From DSUN01 sp035527715 (lineage in GTDB: Bacteria > Planctomycetota > PUPC01 > DSUN01), in contig DATKZY010000173.1 in assembly GCA_035527715.1 (NCBI GenBank), forward strand, positions 1 through 27,271: 27,271 nt of DNA. Direction: 5' to 3'. Shown here piece by piece: positions 1 to 5,806 of this stretch. A program made the position numbers and the translations under genes. Under the pieces are notes generated by a model. That model did no database searches. It had not been told where the DNA came from and saw nothing but the letters and a program-made list of their open reading frames with translations. The first letter of the stretch is position 1; each line of letters opens with the position of its first letter.

Positions 1-123
1 GTCGCCGTCGCGCATGTGGCGGAGGATCCAGTCGCCGCCGGCGATGGTTTCCTTGGTGCGGTGGCGTCCGCACAGTTCGAGGCAGAGGAGGGCGGTGCCG
101 GTGCGGGCCATGCCGCTGCCGCC
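1..123 (-). pseudogene. Fragment of prenyltransferase-repeat gene, identical to 4984-5106
   Basis: Bases 1-123 match 4984-5106 base for base. Those bases are codons of about residues 234-274 of the full prenyltransferase/squalene-oxidase-repeat gene at 4741-5805, in the same minus orientation. Identity stops sharply at 124, where unrelated sequence begins, so the N-terminal coding part is missing here; the C-terminal part, if present, would lie left of the window. Perfect identity over 123 bp implies a very recent duplication, gene conversion, or an assembly join. The bases that follow (about 195-225) contain a degenerate acggag-type short repeat and no gene up to 272. Confidence 0.8.
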
Positions 124-240
124 TCTACCCCGCCACCCCTCCTGCCACGCCGGCCCCATGAGTCCATCGCCCCTGGGACTGCGAATCCAGAAGCCCACCA
201 CGGAGACACGGAGAGCACGAAGGGGACACTACAGGGGTTG

Positions 241-280
241 GGAAGAAAAAGCTCCGGCTGACGATTGGACAGTCAGAGCT
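241..280 (-). terminator. Probable intrinsic terminator of the defence-like island
   Basis: Read on the minus strand, an imperfect hairpin starts at the stop codon of the last island gene: AGCTC and GAC at 280-272 pair with GTC and GAGCT at 262-250 around an internal loop, and a run of Ts follows (246-250 on the complement). The geometry fits an intrinsic terminator closing the operon. The stem is interrupted, so confidence is moderate. Confidence 0.5.
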
Positions 281-1235
281 CGGCTTCGAGATAGGTTGGG
301 AAGTAGCGGTACAGGCTGGCGTACTTGCGTCTCTCGCCCTCTGGGATCCAGCTTGGGTGGTGGGGAACTGCAGCAGTACCAGGGAGGCGCGCGTCCAAGT
401 ACCTTGTCTCACGCCAGGTCAGAACTGGCACCTCGATGTGATAGGGGTCATTTCCTGAGCGAACGAAACCCAGATCATCAAAGTGGTCGGTTGGTACACG
501 CGCCCTGTCGGCTCCATTCAGGAAAAGGCCGCCGACCGTCACCATTTGCGCGCCATCTGCATAGTGGAAATTGAACAACTGCTCATAGCCGATACGCCAC
601 CTGCCAGCCAAAGGCGCGTTGCGATGCGCCAGGGTCTCTATGATCTCGTTGTGGATGATTTCGCGGCAGACGCGCGCCAGCCCCCACGCGCGGAGATCAG
701 CTCCCCGAATACCTCTTGGTATCTTCTCCTCACCAACGCGCTCCCGCAGAGCATCCAGCCGCGCCTTGGCAACGTTACGCGCGGACTTAACCCGCTTAGG
801 ATCCGCTTCGACCGTGGTCACGAGAACACTGCCGGAGCAGAGGTGGGCCACCACTGTACGTACGTCCGCAAGTACGGAATCGTCAAGCGGGTAGTCGTAA
901 TCCAACCAAACAATCGTCCTCTTTCGCCAAGACAAGGTCGGCAGCACCGTGGAGGATGAGCCCCACCTGACGCGAATGCAGGAGTACGGACGGTTGTGCA
1001 GGAACCGCTCTCGAGCATCCTCCTCCTTCTCTATGCTCGTCATGTCATGGACGCCCAGTCTCTGATGGAGCAGCGCGAAGTCTTGGAACGAAAGGCCGCC
1101 CAAGCCAATGTATCTGTATCTCCTGAGAGACGCCAACGTCGACAGCCGACCGAAGGCTTCGCACATCATCTTACGCTCGATGTTCTTCGCCGGGCGCAAC
1201 GCGTAGTTGAACTTCTCAAAGCTGCGGAGGTTCAT
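273..1235 (-). CDS. Putative O-methyltransferase-like protein (Methyltransf_35-type) of the island
   Basis: This is a 320-aa protein with a Rossmann-like methyltransferase core: a glycine-rich YIGLGG loop at about residues 42-47, an acidic strand end SIEKE at about 67-71, and a WLDYD segment at about 110-114 where such folds often place an acidic catalytic or binding residue. From memory it resembles the family annotated as putative O-methyltransferase (Methyltransf_35), whose substrate is unknown and which often sits beside GHKL ATPases. I chose the ATG at 1235 because it overlaps the upstream TGA as ATGA; a GTG at 1244 is possible. It is the last gene of the operon. The sampled stretch 541-600 is 50% GC, unlike the neighbouring chromosomal genes. 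It could methylate DNA, RNA or a small molecule, or only bind SAM; function is not established. Confidence 0.75.
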   Translation of the reverse strand: MNLRSFEKFNYALRPAKNIERKMMCEAFGRLSTLASLRRYRYIGLGGLSFQDFALLHQRLGVHDMTSIEKEEDARERFLHNRPYSCIRVRWGSSSTVLPTLSWRKRTIVWLDYDYPLDDSVLADVRTVVAHLCSGSVLVTTVEADPKRVKSARNVAKARLDALRERVGEEKIPRGIRGADLRAWGLARVCREIIHNEIIETLAHRNAPLAGRWRIGYEQLFNFHYADGAQMVTVGGLFLNGADRARVPTDHFDDLGFVRSGNDPYHIEVPVLTWRETRYLDARLPGTAAVPHHPSWIPEGERRKYASLYRYFPTYLEAEL

Positions 1236-2629
1236 TCTGGGCACTCTGAATCGTACCAGTACTCGAATGTCTTCTCCCCCACTTCCTTGAACGATCTCAC
1301 GCCGAGAGCCAGCTTGGCTCGACTGACCTGTTCCAGTGGCTTGTCGTACTGGATGCGCTGCATGACAGGTCCCTTCGGCTTCTTTGGAATCCTAACCTTG
1401 GGCATATCGAACGCAGAGCGTGTCGCAACATCGCCCACAGGTTTGGGCACAGCCGACTCGACAAGTATCTCAAGCGGCCCCTTCTCTCCGGGGTCCTGCT
1501 GTCCTTGCTTCTCCTCCTTGAGTCTGTTGAGGAAGTCGATCACCGGACGCATCAATGACTTCATCTCGAGAGCGACCGCTCGGTATACGGGCGAATCTGT
1601 ATTCAAGGCTGTCTTGGTTGTATTCCACGGCAGGCACCCGGCGTCGTCGCAGTCGAAGTAGGCATAGCCTCTGAAGCGGTGGAACTGCGGGTGGAAGCCC
1701 GGTATTTTCTCGCCGCCTTCCTGCACCACGACGGTGTCCCAGCCGGTGTCCCTTGTCTTGTCGCCCTTGAGGACAAGCCTCCCATTGCAGAAGACATGCC
1801 ACCCCGCGAGTTCGGGCGGGACACTCGGCCCGAGGCCGCAGTAGAGCTTGACAGTAACCCGCTCCCTGCCCGTACCGTAGACGCACTGCCTATAGGCCGG
1901 CAGAAGCTGCACTTGGTCCAGCAGCTCAAGGGGTTTACGGTCCACAGGTAGCTGGTTGAGTGTTATTGCCAGGCCGGAAACAATTGCCGTTTGTAGACGA
2001 GATTCGATCTCCGCTGCGAGCCTCTTCTCAAAGCTTGTCTGCTTGAAAAGGTCAGCCACGTCATCGTGGAGCCTCGTGATCGTGATCTCTGTGCGTCTCT
2101 TGTCCTCCGGGGCTTGAGCTAGATTCTCCTCAAACACCTCGAACGGGAACTCCCAGGGCACTTGCTCCTTCGACTTGTCTGCGTGCGCCCACTTCTCAAC
2201 ATCGACGTCCACGACGAAGTGACTCCTGGCAGCCCTCGACTGCACCCTAAAGTGTTTCCCAACCTTGAAGAAAGCCCTCTTCATCCCGACGCCGAATCTG
2301 CCAATCGAGTGAGGCACGAACGGAGCCCCAGGCGGACGCCCAAAGCGGAAGGCATAAGCCCTGGCTACGTCCGCATCTATGCCGCCACAGTTGTCGACGA
2401 CACGAAGTTCCCCCGGCGAGGTCTCGACACGCACACAGAGGTCATCGAAAGATGCCTTTCCGCGCAGCAGGCGAGCGCCGTCAACGCAGTTGTCCACCAG
2501 GTCGACGATCGCTGGGATTAGGCCAATGTCTCGGGTCAGCATCTCAATGAAGAGCGCCCGTGTCGGGCTCGCGTCTGCAGCAACTGGTGCATGTCCTGCC
2601 TGGGTACCATTAGCCGGTGGTGACGGCAT
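1232..2629 (-). CDS. GHKL-family ATPase, MORC/MutL-like, of the island
   Basis: The 465-aa protein starts with a GHKL ATPase domain. The N-box is at 40-51 with D43 and N47 (DLVDNCVD), the G1 box at 78-84 (VVDNCGG), and the G2 box at 110-117 (GRFGVGMK). The usual N-box Glu general base is Asp here. Residues from about 230 to 375 probably form the S5-like transducer, followed by a charged, Pro/Lys-rich tail. GHKL ATPases of MORC/MutL type are known in prokaryotic restriction-modification-like operons, where ATP-driven dimerisation is thought to act on DNA. The gene lies 10 nt downstream of the methylase; its ribosome site GAGGG overlaps the methylase stop codon. No nuclease motif is evident in the C-terminal part. 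Family assignment is firm, role inferred. Confidence 0.88.
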   Translation of the reverse strand: MPSPPANGTQAGHAPVAADASPTRALFIEMLTRDIGLIPAIVDLVDNCVDGARLLRGKASFDDLCVRVETSPGELRVVDNCGGIDADVARAYAFRFGRPPGAPFVPHSIGRFGVGMKRAFFKVGKHFRVQSRAARSHFVVDVDVEKWAHADKSKEQVPWEFPFEVFEENLAQAPEDKRRTEITITRLHDDVADLFKQTSFEKRLAAEIESRLQTAIVSGLAITLNQLPVDRKPLELLDQVQLLPAYRQCVYGTGRERVTVKLYCGLGPSVPPELAGWHVFCNGRLVLKGDKTRDTGWDTVVVQEGGEKIPGFHPQFHRFRGYAYFDCDDAGCLPWNTTKTALNTDSPVYRAVALEMKSLMRPVIDFLNRLKEEKQGQQDPGEKGPLEILVESAVPKPVGDVATRSAFDMPKVRIPKKPKGPVMQRIQYDKPLEQVSRAKLALGVRSFKEVGEKTFEYWYDSECPE

Positions 2630-2639
2630 GGTGTTGCCC

Positions 2640-3767
2640 TCACTTAGTTGCGCACCTGGCGATCACTGCCGCCACGGCGCGCGCCAGTCTGGGGGGAACG
2701 GCGTTTCCGATCTGCCTGAATGCATGCCACTTGGTGGCATGGAAGGTGAACCAGTCGGGGAACGAATGAAGGCGCGCGGCCTCGCGGACGCTGACGCACC
2801 GTGGATGCACCGGGTGGATCGGACGAGGCGCCATGAAAGAGCCGTTCGATGGGCCAGTACCCGCGCGCTGCGTAGGCGCGAGTCCGTCCTTGGCCAAGCG
2901 GAAGAACCGACTGACGGGTTCGCAATGCCCCGGCAATGTGGCAGCAAAACGTTTGATCGTCTCTGCTCCGTGACGCGTTCGCATGCAGCCCGTTAGCCCT
3001 CTCCCATTGCGGTCGCGGGGGAGAGAAGCATCGTCTGGCTCCCGTCTGTCGTCACGTAACACGGCCGCATACGCACTGGGCTTGCCGAGAGGCTCGTGAA
3101 GGACATCTGAATCAAGCAGGGCGGGAAACTCATCGATAATCGGTAAGTCGCCTATCGCGTCCCAGACCGTAGGCGTTGCCTCCTTCCAAGGCCCCGTGTG
3201 GGTGGACGGGTACTCAGGTGGCTGAACACCCTTCTTGCAGCCAAGGATGAAGACTCGGCGACGCCTCTGCGGGACAGCGAAGTGCTCCGCAGCCAGAACC
3301 CTGACAGGCTCAACAACAGCGTAGCCGGCGCGCCGCACAAGGCGGATGAAGCGGGCGAGCACTTGCTTGGCTGGCCCAGCCATAAGGCCCGCAACATTCT
3401 CGACGACGAAGTAAGTCGGCCCCAACTCTGCGACAAGGCGAGCGAATTCACCAAGGAGGAGGTTACGCGGATCGTCGGCCTCACGCTTCCCCATGAAGGA
3501 GAAGCCCTGGCAGGGGGGGCCACCAAACACGACGTCGATCTGCTTGTTTCCCAGGCGCGCCTCTCTGCGGATAACGTCGCCGCTCAGCTTCGAGATGTCA
3601 CCGGTCACGACGCTAGAGCCAGGGAAGTTGCCCTTGTAGCATTCCACGTGAATGGGGTCCAAGTCCACGGCGCCCTGAACGTGGAAACCTGCCTGCTCGA
3701 ACCCGAGCGACATGCCGCCGACCCCACAGAAGAGGTCAACCCCGATGGGTCGATCTGCCTCGCTCAT
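2640..3767 (-). CDS. dcm: DNA (cytosine-5-)-methyltransferase
   Basis: The 375-aa protein carries the ordered motifs of C5 DNA methylases: motif I DLFCGVGGMSLGF at 11-23, motif IV GGPPCQGFS at 82-90 with catalytic C86, motif VI ENV at 123-125, motif VIII QRRRR at 167-171, a variable target-recognition stretch from about 200 to 310, and the closing REAARLHSFPDWF and RQIGNAVPP motifs near 325-357. It transfers a methyl group from SAM to C5 of cytosine in a specific, here unknown, DNA site. Its ATG overlaps the stop of the glycosylase gene by 4 nt (ATGA), with GAGG about 8 nt upstream. It is complete, so the host DNA is probably methylated. The symbol is generic; it is not the E. coli Dcm orthologue. 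Confidence 0.97.
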   Translation of the reverse strand: MSEADRPIGVDLFCGVGGMSLGFEQAGFHVQGAVDLDPIHVECYKGNFPGSSVVTGDISKLSGDVIRREARLGNKQIDVVFGGPPCQGFSFMGKREADDPRNLLLGEFARLVAELGPTYFVVENVAGLMAGPAKQVLARFIRLVRRAGYAVVEPVRVLAAEHFAVPQRRRRVFILGCKKGVQPPEYPSTHTGPWKEATPTVWDAIGDLPIIDEFPALLDSDVLHEPLGKPSAYAAVLRDDRREPDDASLPRDRNGRGLTGCMRTRHGAETIKRFAATLPGHCEPVSRFFRLAKDGLAPTQRAGTGPSNGSFMAPRPIHPVHPRCVSVREAARLHSFPDWFTFHATKWHAFRQIGNAVPPRLARAVAAVIARCATK

Positions 3768-4471
3768 CCTCGCCGCCTCAAATACTCACAGTGGTTACGA
3801 ATCGGGCAGCCCTCGCACCGCGGGCGCGCCGGCCGACACACGTCACGCCCATGCAAGATACAGTCAACATGAAATGCGTACCGCCTCTTCGGCGGCACCA
3901 ATGCCGCCAGTTCGTCCTGGCACTGGTCGAGTCGCTTCCTGGCGGTCCATCCCAGGCGCCTCGCGATACGATGGACGTGACCATCGACCGGGAGTACCTG
4001 AAAGCCCATTGTATACATCATGACGCATTTCGCAACTTTATCTGAGACCCCTGGAAGGGCGACCAGGTACCGGTAGACGCCTGCCTGGGTCCACGTCTTT
4101 GCAGCGCGCAGATCGCACTTGCCGAAGTCACGCTTGATGCGTCGTAGGGTTGCCCTGATCTGGTTCGATTTCACTGTCGCCAAGCCTGCGGGCCTCAAGA
4201 GTGAGCGCAGGACATAGGTTCGGGCGGACAGCACGTCATCCCAACAGCGGAAACGGCGGCGGAGTTCGTCGTACACGCGCTGGGCCATGTCCGGAGCGGT
4301 CTTGTTGGACAGCATTATATAGACGAGGTCGTCCAGCGGTTCGCGCGGGTTGCCCAGACGAGAGTAGCCGTAAGTAGCCACAAGGGCTTCACATACGCGG
4401 CGAACGGTCTGGGCACGCGATCTCGCCGGTTTGGCCCAGATTGACCCTGTTCTGGCCAGCGCCACAACCAT
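3764..4471 (-). CDS. Endonuclease III-like HhH-GPD DNA glycosylase/AP lyase
   Basis: The 235-aa protein has the helix-hairpin-helix LPGVSDK with K145 at the position of the E. coli Nth catalytic lysine, then VDGHV with catalytic D163, and a four-cysteine iron-sulphur motif C212-X6-C219-X2-C222-X5-C228 near the C terminus. With both catalytic residues and the cluster ligands kept, it should excise damaged or mismatched bases and cut the strand by beta-elimination. I placed the start at the ATG at 4471 because GAGGAG precedes it by 7 nt and a promoter ends just upstream; the in-frame ATG at 4495 lies inside the -10 box. It is the first gene of the island. By analogy with Mig.Mth, a G/T glycosylase beside a C5 methylase, it may repair deaminated methylcytosine; it may instead serve in restriction. 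Confidence 0.9.
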   Translation of the reverse strand: MVVALARTGSIWAKPARSRAQTVRRVCEALVATYGYSRLGNPREPLDDLVYIMLSNKTAPDMAQRVYDELRRRFRCWDDVLSARTYVLRSLLRPAGLATVKSNQIRATLRRIKRDFGKCDLRAAKTWTQAGVYRYLVALPGVSDKVAKCVMMYTMGFQVLPVDGHVHRIARRLGWTARKRLDQCQDELAALVPPKRRYAFHVDCILHGRDVCRPARPRCEGCPIRNHCEYLRRRG

Positions 4472-4493
4472 GCCCGAACTCCTCACTTGTACC

Positions 4494-4522
4494 ATATTAC
4501 TCAGGGACCAGGCGCTCGTCAA
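4494..4522 (-). promoter_or_regulatory. Sigma70-type promoter of the four-gene island
   Basis: On the minus strand, -35 TTGACG (4522-4517) and -10 TAATAT (4499-4494) are separated by exactly 17 nt. A start near 4487 would leave a leader of only about 16 nt, just enough for the GAGGAG ribosome site at 4484-4479 before the glycosylase ATG at 4471. This is the best promoter visible for the operon. Confidence 0.75.
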
Positions 4523-4579
4523 CGCCCGGCGGCTCGCCCGCCGCAAGCAAGTACCAGAGGTCTTGGGATGGTGGGGGGC

Positions 4580-4626
4580 GCGGGGGGAGGAAGCCCTTCT
4601 TGCGAAGAAGGGCTTCCTCCCCCCGC
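4580..4626. terminator. Perfect 22-bp hairpin between the prenyltransferase gene and the island
   Basis: Arms 4580-4601 and 4605-4626 are perfectly complementary around a 3-nt GCG loop, giving a very stable stem. It lies downstream of the prenyltransferase-repeat gene and upstream of the island promoter on the minus strand, so it would insulate the island from read-through. No T-run follows on either strand, so it may act as a strong stem-only terminator, an mRNA 3'-end stabiliser or a REP-like repeat. Confidence 0.55.
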
Positions 4627-4631
4627 AGCCG

Positions 4632-4679
4632 CTATCTCTGGTAGATGGGTAGCTGGCGGTAGGCGGGGGTGTGGGCGGG
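4632..4679 (-). pseudogene. C-terminal remnant of a second prenyltransferase-repeat gene
   Basis: Translated on the minus strand this stretch ends TPAYRQLPIYQR then TAG, the same 12 residues that end the full gene at 4741. The bases differ at about six positions, and within those 12 codons the changes are synonymous (CGG/CGC, CTC/CTA, TAT/TAC, CGA/AGA). That pattern is what a diverged paralogue kept under protein-level selection would leave. Nothing further upstream of this copy survives, so it is a relic of a tandem duplicate. Confidence 0.7.
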
Positions 4680-4687
4680 AAAGGATC

Positions 4688-4718
4688 AGTCGGCAGTCGG
4701 CAGACGGCAGTCGGCAGC
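4688..4718. repeat. Heptamer tandem repeat (agtcggc, about four units)
   Basis: Units agtcggc, agtcggc, agacggc and agtcggc follow each other, then a broken fifth. The array sits just downstream of the prenyltransferase-repeat gene and beside the paralogue relic. It is non-coding as far as can be seen. Confidence 0.75.
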
Positions 4719-4740
4719 GGGAGGCAAAGATGTCCGGAGG

Positions 4741-5805
4741 CTATCGCTGATAGATGGGGAGCTGCCGGTAGGCGGGGGTGAGGGCGAGGACGGCCATGGC
4801 GGTGGAGTAGCAGCGGCCGGCGCGGGCTTCGTTGCCGCGGCCCTCGCTCCAGGAGCCGTCGCGCTCCTGTTTCTTGAGGAGGGTGCCGTACATGTTCTCG
4901 GCGAATTTCTCCCAGTGCTCGTCGCCAAGCTGGAACATGCCCTGGGCGGTGTAGTAGATGGCGTAGTAGAAGAAGCCGTCGCTGTCGCCGTCGCGCATGT
5001 GGCGGAGGATCCAGTCGCCGCCGGCGATGGTTTCCTTGGTGCGGTGGCGTCCGCACAGTTCGAGGCAGAGGAGGGCGGTGCCGGTGCGGGCCATGCCGCT
5101 GCCGCCGCCGGGCTGGTAGCCGAAGCCGCCGTCGCGCTGGCGGCAGTTGAGGACGAATTGGATGGCGTCGTCTATGGCTTCGCGTGGGACGGCGGCGCCG
5201 GAGTTGCGGGCGGCGCGGAGGCTCATGAGGGCCCAGCCGGTGCAGGAGATGTCGGAGTCGTTGGAGTTGTGCTGGTAGCGCCATCCGCCTTTGTGGTGCT
5301 GGGGTTTGGGCATTTTCTGGGCGGCGAGGATGAGGCGGAGGGCTTTGCCCAATGCGGCGTCGACGCGCTTCTGGCGGTCGGGGGTGACCATGCCGGAGAC
5401 TTCGCTGAGCATGAGGGTGGCGATGGTGTGGGAGTACATGGGGCCGTGGCTGTGGGTGTCGCCGACGAGCATGCCGTTCCATTGCTGGGCGGCGATGACG
5501 AAGTCGATGCCGCGGTTGAGGATGTCGCCGTAGGGGGCCTGGCCGGGGGTGTGGCCTTTGGCGAGGAAGGCCATGAGGGCCAGCGAGGTGATGGCGGTGG
5601 AGCGGCGCATGCCGCTGGAGGCGAAGGAGCCGTCGCTTTCCTGGTGCTTGGCGAGGTATTCGAGGGCGCGGTCGATCGCCTTGTCCACGGGCTCGCGGAA
5701 CTTGGCGAGGGTGGGGGTCTCCTCGTCGGCGCGGGCGCGGAGGGGTGCGAGGGCGAGGAGGGGGGCGAGGAGGAGGGGGGCGAGGGTGCGGGGGCTGGGG
5801 TGCAT
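4741..5805 (-). CDS. Secreted prenyltransferase/squalene-oxidase-repeat protein
   Basis: The 354-aa protein has a signal peptide of about 27 residues (Leu/Ala-rich core, likely cleavage after ARA). The remainder is an alpha-toroid made of repeats with QW-like cores: QESDGSF near 55, KGGWRY near 175, QRDGGFGY near 225 and QERDGSW near 320, alternating with Ala/Leu-rich helices. This is the fold of terpene cyclases and prenyltransferase beta subunits. I see no DXDD cyclase motif and no zinc-ligand set, so catalysis is not supported; many planctomycete genomes carry such exported proteins of unknown role. Its ATG lies 1 nt after the stop of the 1496-aa gene (TGACATG), so the two are translationally coupled and probably act together in the envelope. 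Fragments of this gene occur at 1-123 and 4632-4679. Confidence 0.88.
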   Translation of the reverse strand: MHPSPRTLAPLLLAPLLALAPLRARADEETPTLAKFREPVDKAIDRALEYLAKHQESDGSFASSGMRRSTAITSLALMAFLAKGHTPGQAPYGDILNRGIDFVIAAQQWNGMLVGDTHSHGPMYSHTIATLMLSEVSGMVTPDRQKRVDAALGKALRLILAAQKMPKPQHHKGGWRYQHNSNDSDISCTGWALMSLRAARNSGAAVPREAIDDAIQFVLNCRQRDGGFGYQPGGGSGMARTGTALLCLELCGRHRTKETIAGGDWILRHMRDGDSDGFFYYAIYYTAQGMFQLGDEHWEKFAENMYGTLLKKQERDGSWSEGRGNEARAGRCYSTAMAVLALTPAYRQLPIYQR

Positions 5806-5806
5806 G

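Noticed and set aside
1244..1244. GTG at 1244 as start of the putative O-methyltransferase-like gene
   Set aside because: The ATG at 1235 gives the ATGA overlap seen elsewhere in the operon; GTG cannot be fully excluded.
4495..4495. ATG at 4495 as glycosylase start
   Set aside because: It lies in the -10 box and lacks a ribosome site; the ATG at 4471 has GAGGAG at ideal spacing.
4472..5482. Upstream extension of the endonuclease III frame
   Set aside because: It runs through the promoter, the hairpin and the opposite-frame part of the prenyltransferase-repeat gene; sequence there is Arg/Pro/His-rich shadow.
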